DNA of 64,000 nucleotides from Candidatus Thalassarchaeaceae archaeon (GCA_030747485.1 JASLKP010000006.1:1-64000); one strand, 5' to 3'; positions 20,302 through 30,659 are shown, numbered from the stretch's first letter. Numbers and translations are program-made. Notes: generated from the sequence alone by a model not told the origin.

Positions 20302-21930
20302 ATGGCACATGTCTTGGAGACCGGACTAGAGTATCTTGAACACAATAACCCAAATGGTAGTCCTTGTGTGAAAGGCTACAACATCATCAATGGACAATTG
20401 AAGCAAGCGAGTGATGGAGGATCTTTCAAATCAACGAACCCCGCATGGTTGGATGATTGCTTAGGTGAATTCCCACTATCAACTGAACAAGATGTTCACG
20501 ATGCACTCCGAGCGGCTAAAGATGCATTTCCAGGTTGGTCCGCTACGCCCGCGCCCACGCGAGGGCAAATAATTGGCAACATGGGTCGATTGTTAATGGA
20601 ACACAAGGATGCAATTGTCGCAATTGAAACAAGAGAAATTGGGAAGACATTGAAAGAATCTGCTGGTTCAGTCCAAGAAGCGATTGACACTTGCCTATTC
20701 TTCCAATCAGAAGGGAGACGATTGTATGGTCAAACTGTCAACAGCGAATTACCTGACAAAGAATTGTTCACCTATCGACGACCACTAGGAGTTTGTGGAA
20801 TCATCAATGCCTGCAATTTCCCCGCAGCAGTACCATTCTGGAAAATGATTCCAGCAATTATGTGTGGCAATACGTGTGTATGGAAATCACCACAGGATGC
20901 GCCGTTACTATCATTTGCACTTGCTAGAATTATGCACGAATCAGGCTTGCCAAATGGTGTCATCAACCTTGTTCATGGCAAAGGAAGTGGGGCAGGACAA
21001 CATCTAGTCGATGCAGTCGACAAAGGAATGGTGAACAAAATTTCATTCACAGGAAGTACTGCTGTAGGCAAAATGATTGGCGAAGTATGTGGCCGCAACC
21101 TCGTTTCCGCCAGTCTTGAATTGGGAGGGAAGAATCCACTAGTAATTATGCCAAGTGCAAACATGGACAACGCTGTTGAAGGAGCATACTGGGCGGGATT
21201 CGGGACCGCAGGTCAACGCTGTACAAGCCTAGGAAACCTGATTATCCATCAAGACATCTATGACGAATTCATGGCCAAACTCATGGCTAAAGTTGAGAGC
21301 ACAACCATCGGTGATTCATTACGTCATGAAGATGTACTGTATGGCCCAATGCTATCAGAAAAATATGCAGTTGATTTCCTAAAAGGATTGGAAATGTGTG
21401 AAGCAAGTGGTGCCACTAAGATTTACGGTAACGGTCGAATCACCAATGAAAACAAGCCATCTGGGTTCCTTGGCGATGCTTCGGAAGGAGTATACATGTG
21501 GCCGCATGTATATGTCGATGTCACTGAAGAAATGGAATGCTTCCATGAAGAAATCTTTGGACCAGTGATTACAATTGTTAAGGCGAAGGATTTCAAACAC
21601 GCACTACATCTTGCAAACGCTTCACCGTATGGTTTGTCTAGTGCGATATACACAAACGATCGCCTCGAAGCTTATCGATACAAAACGGGAATCAAAGCAG
21701 GTATGACTGGAATCAACAACTCGACCACAGGAGCAGAGGCCCATCTACCGTTCGGGGGCGTAAAGGGATCAGGAAATGGTACCAGAGAATCTGGTATTTG
21801 GGTCATAGAAGCATATTCCTATTGGCATGCCGTAAATGATGAATTGTCGGGTAAATTACAACTTGCACAGATGGATGTTGATGAGATTGAAATCGAAGAA
21901 GCTGAAGTTGATTATTCTTCACTCGCGTGA
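20302..21930 (+). CDS. NAD(P)-dependent aldehyde dehydrogenase
   Basis: FTGSTAVGKMIGE, LELGGKNPLVIM, GTAGQRCTSLGNLI, EEIFGPVITIVKAKD motifs. Confidence 0.93.
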   Translation: MAHVLETGLEYLEHNNPNGSPCVKGYNIINGQLKQASDGGSFKSTNPAWLDDCLGEFPLSTEQDVHDALRAAKDAFPGWSATPAPTRGQIIGNMGRLLMEHKDAIVAIETREIGKTLKESAGSVQEAIDTCLFFQSEGRRLYGQTVNSELPDKELFTYRRPLGVCGIINACNFPAAVPFWKMIPAIMCGNTCVWKSPQDAPLLSFALARIMHESGLPNGVINLVHGKGSGAGQHLVDAVDKGMVNKISFTGSTAVGKMIGEVCGRNLVSASLELGGKNPLVIMPSANMDNAVEGAYWAGFGTAGQRCTSLGNLIIHQDIYDEFMAKLMAKVESTTIGDSLRHEDVLYGPMLSEKYAVDFLKGLEMCEASGATKIYGNGRITNENKPSGFLGDASEGVYMWPHVYVDVTEEMECFHEEIFGPVITIVKAKDFKHALHLANASPYGLSSAIYTNDRLEAYRYKTGIKAGMTGINNSTTGAEAHLPFGGVKGSGNGTRESGIWVIEAYSYWHAVNDELSGKLQLAQMDVDEIEIEEAEVDYSSLA

Positions 21931-21939
21931 GGCCTAATC

Positions 21940-22494
21940 ATGGAAGTAACTCGATCCATGGTCCGATTGGCTGTGTACATTCTTGGGCCACTCATCTTGA
22001 TTTCATATGTAGTTGGAATATCTCGTATGGAAAGTCCCAATGATTTGTGGGGAGGGATTCCTGAATCATGGCGACCATTGAATGTAACCTGCATGTTCAT
22101 TTCTGCAGGCGGTTTCCTCATCATGTGGTGGTTCTTCCTATATCGTTGGGATGCTTCAGTTGTTGAAACAATTCAATGGCCATGGGATCAGGGTGACAGT
22201 GGAGGACATGCTCGCTTACTACTCGCATTTCTATTGCTCATGATTCCTTCAGCACTTTGGTTAGAATTGACAGCATTTCATATCCGTACCGATTACAATT
22301 GGACACAATGGGTGGTCATCGGTAATCTCTTGCTAGTTTGTTTAGGCAATATTCTCCTCGGATTATTAGCATGGAATGCACATCAACAATCGATTGCTAG
22401 TGGAACAATTTGGGTTTTCATTGGATCAATATTACTAGCAATACAAGTCATCATCAATGATGGAATTCTTTGGAACCTGAAATATCCGTGGTAA
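21940..22494 (+). CDS. Polytopic membrane protein, 184 aa
   Basis: Several TM segments; in tandem between the ALDH and CrtI-like genes. Confidence 0.7.
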   Translation: MEVTRSMVRLAVYILGPLILISYVVGISRMESPNDLWGGIPESWRPLNVTCMFISAGGFLIMWWFFLYRWDASVVETIQWPWDQGDSGGHARLLLAFLLLMIPSALWLELTAFHIRTDYNWTQWVVIGNLLLVCLGNILLGLLAWNAHQQSIASGTIWVFIGSILLAIQVIINDGILWNLKYPW

Positions 22495-22507
22495 GGGGAA
22501 AACGAGT

Positions 22508-24061
22508 ATGAGTGACGAACAGCCAGATGTAATCATCATCGGAGCTGGGCCCGGTGGATTGGCGTGTTCATTACTACTGGCTAAAGCCGGTATCAGTGTA
22601 CGTATTCTTGAGAAATCTGACGACGTGGGTGGAAGAACAAAACTGTTTCAAAAAGACGGGTATACGTTTGATACAGGTCCCACATTTTTTCATTATCCAG
22701 AAGTCACAGAGGAAATTTTCCAAGCGATTGGGCTTGATGCACATGAAGAACTTGATCTCATCCGACTTGACCCAAACTATCGATTGGTATTCGGGCAAGG
22801 TGGTCAGATCGATGCAACGACTGATGTCGAACACATGGTAGAACAAATTCACCAACTGTGTGGTCCAAAAGACGCTGAAGGGTTTCGACGGTATATTGTC
22901 GACAATCGTCGAAAATTGGCGATGTCAAAAAAGTGTTTAAACACCCCATGGAAAGGTGTGACTGATATCATCAGTAAACGGGCCCTTCGAGTCTCACGAG
23001 TACTCCGACCATGGCGTTCTGTCGCATCTGATCTAGGCCGTATCTTCAAAGATGAACGAATGAAATTAGCAATGTCATTCCAAACTAAATATCTGGGAAT
23101 GAGTCCATTCCATGCCCCAAGTCTTTTCACCATTCTCGCATATCTAGAATATGAATACGGAATTTTCCACCCAAGAGGAGGATTAGGCCAAATTACCCAA
23201 AAAATGGCAGCCATTGCTAGAGAAATGGGTGTAGATATTCGATTATCTGAACCGGTTGAGGGAATTTTGTTTGATGGGCGAAAAGCCACCGGCGTAAGAA
23301 CAACAAAAGAGGTACATCATGCTGAAAAAATTGTGATGAATGTTGATTTTGCTACGGGAATGAAAGGGTTAGTACCCAATGAAATTCGTCGAAAATGGTC
23401 TGATAAAAAATTGGAAGAAAAGTCGTATTCATGTTCCACATTCATGCTGTATCTGGGAGTGAATCGAACATATGATACACCACATCATCAAATCTACGCG
23501 TCTTCTGAATATCAACAAAATTTGCAAGATATTGTCGAACATCAAGTGACTTGGGAAGACCCCTCACTTTACGTTCAAAATGCGTGTGTTACAGATCCAG
23601 AATTAGCCCCAGATGGGTGTTCAACATTGTACATTCTGGTTCCTGTAACGCATACACACGATTCTGTGAAGTGGGATGATTTCAAAGAAGAATACAGAGA
23701 TTTGATTATCTCACAATTGCCCAAATTGGGATTTGATAACGTCGAGGAACATATTGTCTCAGAGACCATGATTACACCTGATGACTGGGGGGCTAACGAC
23801 ATATACAGAGGAGCTGTATTCAATCTTGCACATGGATTAGATCAAATGTTGTGGAGGCGCCCTCAAAATCAGTTTGAAGAAACTGAAGGCCTCTATTTAG
23901 TCGGGGGGGGGACACACCCGGGTAGTGGATTGCCAACAATCATGGAGAGTGGTAGAATCACGAGTAAACTAATCTGTGCCGATATGGGAATTGACCCCGA
24001 TTGGAACGGAATGGACACGTGGTTCGATGAGGTCCGGAAACCTCGTGTGAAATCACGATAA
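22508..24061 (+). CDS. Phytoene desaturase/CrtI-family FAD oxidoreductase
   Basis: VIIIGAGPGGLACSLLLAKAGISVRILEKSDDVGGRT dinucleotide-binding motif and C-terminal LYLVGGGTHPGSGLPTIMESGRI. Confidence 0.9.
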   Translation: MSDEQPDVIIIGAGPGGLACSLLLAKAGISVRILEKSDDVGGRTKLFQKDGYTFDTGPTFFHYPEVTEEIFQAIGLDAHEELDLIRLDPNYRLVFGQGGQIDATTDVEHMVEQIHQLCGPKDAEGFRRYIVDNRRKLAMSKKCLNTPWKGVTDIISKRALRVSRVLRPWRSVASDLGRIFKDERMKLAMSFQTKYLGMSPFHAPSLFTILAYLEYEYGIFHPRGGLGQITQKMAAIAREMGVDIRLSEPVEGILFDGRKATGVRTTKEVHHAEKIVMNVDFATGMKGLVPNEIRRKWSDKKLEEKSYSCSTFMLYLGVNRTYDTPHHQIYASSEYQQNLQDIVEHQVTWEDPSLYVQNACVTDPELAPDGCSTLYILVPVTHTHDSVKWDDFKEEYRDLIISQLPKLGFDNVEEHIVSETMITPDDWGANDIYRGAVFNLAHGLDQMLWRRPQNQFEETEGLYLVGGGTHPGSGLPTIMESGRITSKLICADMGIDPDWNGMDTWFDEVRKPRVKSR

Positions 24062-26077
24062 TTCAACAGCATCTGCATCTGGATCGAATAGACAAGTACC
24101 GTCGCAGGTATCGTTGATGATACCTGTACTCAAGAATCCTTCAACCTGTTCATTGACTTGAATAATGGGCAGAATCCCGTTGTGTGCTAAACCAGCATCC
24201 GCCATTGGAGGGGGAGCGTTGGAGTCAGGCATTGCATCATATCCTCCATCCCAGTATACGATTGCAGAACCGGTAATCGGTCCAGAAGCCGTAGTCACAC
24301 CCCAAGGGAGTCTTGCTGAAGTATCCAGTGCTGGAATATCTGCAATTCGTGCTGCACGGTCCGAAGAAATACCTGGAACTTGAGCATCATTGACAGAAAT
24401 AATGTAGAGTACGGAATAAGCATCGACATTCTCGTTAGAGTCGCCATCCACATAACGCAGCCACATCTCTGGATCTGATCGGTCCCAAAGATGCTGACAA
24501 AGTGCAATCAATAGTGCTCGATCATTTCGCTTGGGATAATTATTATCCAAACTAAATTGGTCTCCAAAACTCGCATAATTTGTTGAGCGCTCAATGAATG
24601 TTGAGAAGCCAGAACCCCCTACCCAAAGGGCTGCTCGATCAATGTCTGGAGAGAATGCAGTAATGCTGGCGCCATAGATTCCACCCAACGAAATGCCCAT
24701 GTAATTTACATCAGAGGTGTCGACCAAGTTTGTGTTGTTGTGATACATTTGAGACATATCTGAGCAAACTCCCTTGAATGTGCGAGCCATGGCCATCTGA
24801 TTGACCAACATTTGTTGTAATCTATCTGATTGATGCTCAAAATAACCTGGATCAGACAATCCCAACGCGATTAATCCCACATCAGGGGTTGACCATCCAG
24901 AGATATCCGTGGCAAGAAGTACAATCTCGTAGGCTTGAGCATAATCCAAGATGCCACTATTTTCGAGGTATGCCTCACCAGTCCCTAGGAAGCCGTGACC
25001 AAATACTGTGAGCTTTCCTGTTGTGTTGTTATCCACAAGAACCTGTGGGATTGCCATGGAGAATGGAATCTCTGCGTAATCAACAAATTGAGGGATTCCA
25101 GCTGCATCTCTAAGCATTGTACTCGGATTATCCTCATCTTGAGATTGGAGATAGTATGGTACGGTGTATGTGCCTTTGATAAGACGGAAATCATGATCTG
25201 CGTCGTCTCCGAGCCAATTGTCTTCAACGCTGGTAACTGTACAATTAATTCCATCATCACCAAGTTTGTCGAGAGCATCTGCGCGCATGGATAACATTCC
25301 ACCTAGAATCGAATCCATCGAAGCAGTGCGGAATGACCATGCCGAAACCAATTGACTTTTGTTCATACCTTGTGATTCAAGGGCTGCAAACAGTTCATTC
25401 ATTGAATCGCGTCGAGATTCAAGAGTTGCATCGTTGGTCGCCACACCCTCAATCATTGCCTGCATGGCGGTAGATGGATTGACGCCTAGGTCAGCCATTC
25501 CAATTCCATAAGCAGTATTTGTATCCAAAGATTGCATGGTCCGAATAAAGACAATCGTACGAGTAGAATCTGTCTGGCGAGCGTCAACTTCAACCCAGTG
25601 AGGTAATCGTTCACCCGTATCTAAATTCAACAACATTGTCGCGTGACCATCTTGTAGTGATGACTCTACGGTATACTGATCTGCTACACCAGTGAGATTC
25701 GGTACGGTGGAGAATGCAGTCATGATTTGTGTTGAAGGGCTCATTCCATCTAGGATATTGAGACTTGGAAGATTCACATTATCCATCGAACCAGAATCTG
25801 GAAGAGTGCTCTCTGCATAGTTCACTCGTACCCCCGTTACTGTAGTATTGTCCTCGACCAAGAAGGCATCAGAGGGAAAGGGTAGCATACAGTGAATCGG
25901 ATTGAGATTATCACATCCTGATGTCTGTGGTATTGTGACAATTTGAGGCTCAGGCTCAGGATTCGGTTGGTCAATAGGAACTACTTCTTCTTCTACATCG
26001 CCACCGATACAACCGGGTAAAAGCATGGCCAAAACAAGGCACAGAGCAATGGTTTTCTTTCTTGAAGACATGAGCAT
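24053..26077 (-). CDS. Lipoprotein, alpha/beta-hydrolase (lipase)-like
   Basis: Lipobox LAMLLPGC; nucleophile elbow NYMGISLGGIYGA; FGHGFLGTGEAY oxyanion-like region. Start (26071/26077) uncertain. Confidence 0.75.
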   Translation of the reverse strand: MLMSSRKKTIALCLVLAMLLPGCIGGDVEEEVVPIDQPNPEPEPQIVTIPQTSGCDNLNPIHCMLPFPSDAFLVEDNTTVTGVRVNYAESTLPDSGSMDNVNLPSLNILDGMSPSTQIMTAFSTVPNLTGVADQYTVESSLQDGHATMLLNLDTGERLPHWVEVDARQTDSTRTIVFIRTMQSLDTNTAYGIGMADLGVNPSTAMQAMIEGVATNDATLESRRDSMNELFAALESQGMNKSQLVSAWSFRTASMDSILGGMLSMRADALDKLGDDGINCTVTSVEDNWLGDDADHDFRLIKGTYTVPYYLQSQDEDNPSTMLRDAAGIPQFVDYAEIPFSMAIPQVLVDNNTTGKLTVFGHGFLGTGEAYLENSGILDYAQAYEIVLLATDISGWSTPDVGLIALGLSDPGYFEHQSDRLQQMLVNQMAMARTFKGVCSDMSQMYHNNTNLVDTSDVNYMGISLGGIYGASITAFSPDIDRAALWVGGSGFSTFIERSTNYASFGDQFSLDNNYPKRNDRALLIALCQHLWDRSDPEMWLRYVDGDSNENVDAYSVLYIISVNDAQVPGISSDRAARIADIPALDTSARLPWGVTTASGPITGSAIVYWDGGYDAMPDSNAPPPMADAGLAHNGILPIIQVNEQVEGFLSTGIINDTCDGTCLFDPDADAVELS

Positions 26078-26114
26078 GAATCGTCCGTGGTGGCGGTGGT
26101 TATCAAACACTCTG

Positions 26115-26225
26115 TCAAAGGATTGTGGCACCACATTCGGGACATTTCATTCCCGGAAAGAATGCACCTGGCATAAACCCACAGACCAAACAGATGCTCA
26201 ATACATCGTCAATGAAGTCGTCCAT
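26115..26225 (-). CDS. Microprotein, 36 aa with two CxxC motifs: MDDFIDDVLSICLVCGFMPGAFFPGMKCPECGATIL
   Basis: Manual translation of the intergenic region, below the ORF-track length cutoff; ATG at 26225..26223, TGA at 26117..26115. Confidence 0.5.
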   Translation of the reverse strand: MDDFIDDVLSICLVCGFMPGAFFPGMKCPECGATIL

Positions 26226-26251
26226 GTAATAACCGTACCATTCCAGTTTTA

Positions 26252-26270
26252 TGAACCCCTATGGGGTTCA
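26252..26270 (-). repeat. Hairpin TGAACCCC-ATA-GGGGTTCA (minus strand)
   Basis: Perfect 8-bp stem. Confidence 0.9.
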
Positions 26271-26317
26271 GCGAACCTATATGGATGGTGGGCGGAGACC
26301 GGCACTTGAGTGGACCC

Positions 26318-27178
26318 ATGGGCGCGAACATTCCTCTTCCAATGAAGAAAGGATTCGGTGCAACCGATCGTATTGATGCTTGGTGGAAGGGACCAACCGC
26401 CATGGCTGCCTATCTTGGAATCATGATTATCTACGCAACATGGCGCGGATTCATGGAAGCCGATTTCTGGATTTTTGCGGAGTATGGATTGTCCGGGGGA
26501 CAAGGGGGGCATGCAGGAACAATGGCAATTGAAAGTGAAGGTAGCCATGTCTTGAGTCCTCTCTTTAGCCCATTGATTCTTCCAGGAGAGGGAGCACTTG
26601 GAGGACCAATTCCAAAGTGGCTTTGGTGGATGTCTCCTGCAATGTTTATTCTGGTCTTCCCAGCAGGATTCAGAGGTACCTGTTACTATTATCGAAAGGC
26701 ATACTACAGAGCATTTTTCCAACAACCTACCGCTTGTGCGGTTAGTAAACCATGGAATACATACAAAGGTGAAACTGGAATTCTAGTCGCTCAAAATCTT
26801 CATCGATATTTCATGTACGCAGCACTTGCATACCTTCCAATCCTATCATGGGATGTCTATCTTTCAACTCAATTTACAGGAGGGGGTTTGGGTGTATCAG
26901 TGGGTACACTCGTGCTTGCGCTAAACGTTGCATTGTTGGGCGGATATACACTTGGATGTCACGCATTTAGACACATTGTAGGTGGTGGAGCCAACGATTG
27001 GACGTCTTCACCACTTGCACGACTGAAATACAAATTATGGAAATTCAGTACGGTACTGAATGAACGCCACAAAGATTGGGCATTGTACTCTCTCTTTTGG
27101 GTCATGTTCGCTGATTTCTACATCTATGCTTGCACCATGGGTTGGTGGACAGATATTGTCATCTGGGGGGGATTGTGA
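26318..27178 (+). CDS. Succinate dehydrogenase/fumarate reductase membrane anchor (cytochrome b-like) subunit
   Basis: Polytopic, His-rich TMs ([23 protein letters not shown]), immediately upstream of the flavoprotein gene. Start uncertain. Confidence 0.8.
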   Translation: MGANIPLPMKKGFGATDRIDAWWKGPTAMAAYLGIMIIYATWRGFMEADFWIFAEYGLSGGQGGHAGTMAIESEGSHVLSPLFSPLILPGEGALGGPIPKWLWWMSPAMFILVFPAGFRGTCYYYRKAYYRAFFQQPTACAVSKPWNTYKGETGILVAQNLHRYFMYAALAYLPILSWDVYLSTQFTGGGLGVSVGTLVLALNVALLGGYTLGCHAFRHIVGGGANDWTSSPLARLKYKLWKFSTVLNERHKDWALYSLFWVMFADFYIYACTMGWWTDIVIWGGL

Positions 27179-27179
27179 A

Positions 27180-29015
27180 ATGACTGAGGAATACTCATCA
27201 CACGAATATGATGTTGTCATCATCGGAGCAGGTGGTGCTGGCTTACGGGCAGCAATCGAAGCAACAAGATTGGGTGCATCTGTCGCTGTCATCTGTAAAT
27301 CGATGCTAGGCAAGGCACACACCGTGATGGCTGAAGGTGGAGCAGCAGCAGCTTTGGCAAACAAAGACCCTCGTGATTCGTGGGAAACGCACTTCCGAGA
27401 CACGATGAAAGGTGGGAAGTATCTCAATGATTGGAGAATGGCTGAAATTCATGCAAAGGAATCTCCTGATAGGATTCGTGAACTTGAACAATGGGGTGCA
27501 ATCTTTGATCGAACACCTGAGGGGTTAACCAACCAACGAAATTTCGGTGGCCACACATATCCCCGACTTGCACATATTGGAGACGCAACTGGTCTTGAAC
27601 TCATTCGCACCCTCCAAGAACGCGGAATCCACACTGGAATGGAAGTGTACATGGAATATACTGTGCGCCATATCTTCACTACGGATGGAAGGGCATCTGG
27701 TTGCTTCGCTTACAATCGAGTGGATGGGGCATTACATCTATTCAAAGCCAAGACAATCATACTGGCTACTGGTGGTATCACTCGCTGCTGGGCTGTTTGC
27801 TCAGGATCATGGGAGTATACAGGCGAAGGGCATGCACTCGCATACTGGGCAGGTGCAGAAATGGGTGACATGGAATTTGTACAATTCCATCCGACTGGGA
27901 TGATTTGGCCACCATCAGTCAAAGGTATTCTCGTGACAGAAGGTGTTCGAGGTGAAGGCGGTATGCTTACCAATTCGGAAGGTGAACGATTCATGTTCAA
28001 TTACGTCCCAGAAATGTATCGTGACGAATTCGCTGATACAAAAGAGGAAGCCATGGATTGGGTCAATTCAATTGTTGCTGATGAAACGCCTACTGCACGA
28101 CGCCCCCCTGAGTTGCTTACCAGAGATGTTGTCGCGAAGGCCATCAACTCTGAACGAGAAGCGGGGCGAGCCTCCAAACATGGTGGAGCCTATCTCAACA
28201 TCTCTTGGAGACCAGAGGAACAAGTGAAGAAAAAGTTACCAGGTATGTATCATCAATTCAAGGAACTGGCGGCTGTTGACATTACCAAAGAACCGATGGA
28301 AGTTGGTCCTACTGCACATTATGTCATGGGTGGAGTCAAGGTAGACCCTGTCACTCAAGAGTCCACGGTTTCAGGCTTGTACGCTGCTGGAGAAGCGGCC
28401 ACAGGTTTGCATGGTGCAAACCGGTTGGGAGGAAATTCACTCTCTGACTTGATTACCTTCGGAAAAAGAGCAGGACAATATGCAGCTGAAACATCTGCAG
28501 AAATAGATGACTTTGCTGACATTGATCAAGACGAAATTAATCGTGTGATTGCAGAGACACTTGCACCGTTATCTCGCGATGGTGGTGAAAATCCAGCGAA
28601 AGTAGTCGAGGACCTCCGAGATATGATGCAAGAGAAAGTTGGGATTATTCGACAGGGGCATCAATTAGAGGAGGCACTCAATGAACTGGAAGCATTCCGT
28701 GCACGGGAAGCAACAACCTCTCCAGGTGGCACCCGAATTTACAATCCAGGTTGGCATCAAGCATTGGAAATCGGTGCCATGATTGACATCAGTAAAATGT
28801 GCACATTGGCCGCACTTGCAAGAGAAGAGAGTCGTGGTGGTCACACTCGTTTGGATTACCCCACACCAGATTATTCACATTGGGGTAAAATCAACAGCGT
28901 CATCATGATGGATTCATCAGGAGACATGGAACTGACTCATATCAAGTATCCACCCATTCCAGACCATCTGAAAGAATTACTCGATGCAGATGACTTACAT
29001 GAGGAGGAGGAATGA
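27180..29015 (+). CDS. sdhA: Succinate dehydrogenase/fumarate reductase flavoprotein subunit
   Basis: [49 protein letters not shown] motifs. Internal ATG at 27180. Confidence 0.96.
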   Translation: MTEEYSSHEYDVVIIGAGGAGLRAAIEATRLGASVAVICKSMLGKAHTVMAEGGAAAALANKDPRDSWETHFRDTMKGGKYLNDWRMAEIHAKESPDRIRELEQWGAIFDRTPEGLTNQRNFGGHTYPRLAHIGDATGLELIRTLQERGIHTGMEVYMEYTVRHIFTTDGRASGCFAYNRVDGALHLFKAKTIILATGGITRCWAVCSGSWEYTGEGHALAYWAGAEMGDMEFVQFHPTGMIWPPSVKGILVTEGVRGEGGMLTNSEGERFMFNYVPEMYRDEFADTKEEAMDWVNSIVADETPTARRPPELLTRDVVAKAINSEREAGRASKHGGAYLNISWRPEEQVKKKLPGMYHQFKELAAVDITKEPMEVGPTAHYVMGGVKVDPVTQESTVSGLYAAGEAATGLHGANRLGGNSLSDLITFGKRAGQYAAETSAEIDDFADIDQDEINRVIAETLAPLSRDGGENPAKVVEDLRDMMQEKVGIIRQGHQLEEALNELEAFRAREATTSPGGTRIYNPGWHQALEIGAMIDISKMCTLAALAREESRGGHTRLDYPTPDYSHWGKINSVIMMDSSGDMELTHIKYPPIPDHLKELLDADDLHEEEE

Positions 29016-29017
29016 AT

Positions 29018-29782
29018 ATGGGTGAAGATGTAACATTCCGAGTATTCAGGGGAGAAGCCAATGAAGAAGGGACACCCTCTGGAGAGATGGTTGACTATAC
29101 TGTCGAAATGGATGAGGGAATGGTTGTTCTCGATGTCATCCATAGTATTCAGGCAGAACATGCTCCTGACTTGTCTTGCCGTTGGAACTGTAAAGCAGGG
29201 AAGTGCGGTTCATGTGGTGCAGAAGTGAATGGTAAATCACGTCTCATGTGTATGACCAGAATGGAGGATATCATCGAAGAGACTCCAGAAAATACACCGA
29301 TTGTAGTCAAACCGATGCAAGCGTTCCCGTTGACAAAAGATCTTGTCACCGATGTACAATGGGCGTATGACTTGAACAAAACCATCCCACCACTCAAGGG
29401 TCCAGAGGAAATGGATTGGAAATTCGATCAAAACGAAGCAGATCGTGTTCAAGAATTCCGAGCCTGCATCGAATGCATGCTTTGCGTGAATACTTGCCAC
29501 GTCATGCGTGAGCACCAACTCTTCGACGAATTTGCTGGACCGAGATTCTTCGTTCGATTGGCGAACCTAGAGATGCATCCAATGGATGAAGATGATCGCC
29601 TTGCAATGATTAAGGATGATTTCGGTTTGGGATATTGTAACATTACACGATGTTGTACAGAAGTCTGTCCAGCTGGCATTAATATCACAGATAACGCCAT
29701 CATTCCATTGAAGGAAAGAGTCGTGACAGAGTACTACGACCCAATCACAATCATTGCAAAGAAGGTCGGACTTCGGAAGTGA
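29018..29782 (+). CDS. sdhB: Succinate dehydrogenase/fumarate reductase iron-sulfur subunit
   Basis: CRWNCKAGKCGSCG...C, CIECMLCVNTC, CCTEVCPAGI cluster motifs; SD GAGGAGGAGGA upstream. Confidence 0.95.
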   Translation: MGEDVTFRVFRGEANEEGTPSGEMVDYTVEMDEGMVVLDVIHSIQAEHAPDLSCRWNCKAGKCGSCGAEVNGKSRLMCMTRMEDIIEETPENTPIVVKPMQAFPLTKDLVTDVQWAYDLNKTIPPLKGPEEMDWKFDQNEADRVQEFRACIECMLCVNTCHVMREHQLFDEFAGPRFFVRLANLEMHPMDEDDRLAMIKDDFGLGYCNITRCCTEVCPAGINITDNAIIPLKERVVTEYYDPITIIAKKVGLRK

Positions 29783-29790
29783 TTCGAAAT

Positions 29791-29832
29791 AAAAAAAGGG
29801 CGACTCGGGGGCAGCGAAGCCGCCCCCGAATC
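29791..29832 (-). terminator. Intrinsic-type terminator for the MC1-like gene
   Basis: On minus strand: GATTCGGGGGC - 9 nt - GCCCCCGAGTC (one G-T wobble) followed by GCCC and seven T; lies between convergent sdhB and MC1-like genes. Confidence 0.65.
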
Positions 29833-29880
29833 ACCCGTGTGTCATCGTTGTTGGATCAGGTCAATTCGTTGTGAATTTAA

Positions 29881-30150
29881 TCAAAGATGATCAACGCGAA
29901 TCTTCTTCACGTTGGCCTTCTTAATCTTACCCTTACCCTTCAGCCACGCTGGTGCAGATGCTGGGGGGTCAACCATTGAGATTGAACCCGTAAACACGTG
30001 CACGCGCTTGGTTCCGCGCTCGCGTAGGTGTATGTCAGTTGCGCCACGAGTGGCTGCCTTCAAAGCCGCGCCACGAGGCTGGCGGCTTGCGAAGACCTGG
30101 CTTGTGTCTTTTCCGCCCTTCATCAGAACGAAGTATTTCTTTTCTCCCAT
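29881..30150 (-). CDS. MC1-family non-histone chromosomal protein
   Basis: FVLMKGGKDTSQVFASRQPRGAALKAATRGATDIHLRERGTKRVHVF closely matches the remembered Methanosarcina MC1 pattern (FTGKQPRQAALKAANRG...RLRERGTKKVHVF). Confidence 0.9.
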   Translation of the reverse strand: MGEKKYFVLMKGGKDTSQVFASRQPRGAALKAATRGATDIHLRERGTKRVHVFTGSISMVDPPASAPAWLKGKGKIKKANVKKIRVDHL

Positions 30151-30278
30151 AGAGTATCACCTCTGAAACCCACGCACTTACAAGGCACTTTAATGGTTCC
30201 GCCTAAAAAACGCACTACTGCGCCCCAATTGGGGGTTTTTTCGATTTTCCGAGTGGCGAGAAAACAGGGCTTCAGTGC

Positions 30279-30344
30279 CTTGATTTTCCAATTTTTATTG
30301 AAATTCAAACGTGATGTTCAACAAATTTCAGATGGAAAATCAAG
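30279..30344. repeat. 12-bp perfect inverted repeat (CTTGATTTTCCA...TGGAAAATCAAG) with nested 7-bp stem (TGAAATT/AATTTCA)
   Basis: Arms 30279-30290 and 30333-30344; intergenic between MC1-like gene and Lrp-like gene. Confidence 0.85.
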
Positions 30345-30379
30345 ATAGGGGCACAGTGCATTGATTACAAAAAATTGGT

Positions 30380-30613
30380 TCAAATTTCAGCGCCTGCAAG
30401 AGTCTTGGTATCTGTGACACCATCAATTTGACGAATGTGTTCAACCACAACTGCAGCGATTCCACTCAAATTTTCTGCTTCCATTTTGAGGATGAGATCA
30501 TAGTCTCCAAACAGTAAGGTTGCATCAATGACAGCATCCAATTCCTTGGCCTGTTGATAGACGTCAAATTCCTTTCCTGGACTCACATTGATGAGAACAT
30601 ATCCAACTGCCAT
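30380..30613 (-). CDS. Stand-alone Lrp/AsnC ligand-binding (RAM) domain protein
   Basis: 77 aa; AVGYVLINVSPGKE...LLFGDYDLILKMEAENLSGIAAVVVEHIRQIDGVTDTKTL; no HTH. Confidence 0.88.
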   Translation of the reverse strand: MAVGYVLINVSPGKEFDVYQQAKELDAVIDATLLFGDYDLILKMEAENLSGIAAVVVEHIRQIDGVTDTKTLAGAEI

Positions 30614-30659
30614 CTGAATCAGTTCTGTCTAAGGGGTACGGTTCTTCAAACGTTCGCAA

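Noticed and set aside
26252-26320. ATG at 26261 as start of the SDH membrane subunit
   Set aside because: It lies in the loop of the 26252-26270 hairpin and its N-terminal extension lacks homology-like sequence; 26318 fits better.
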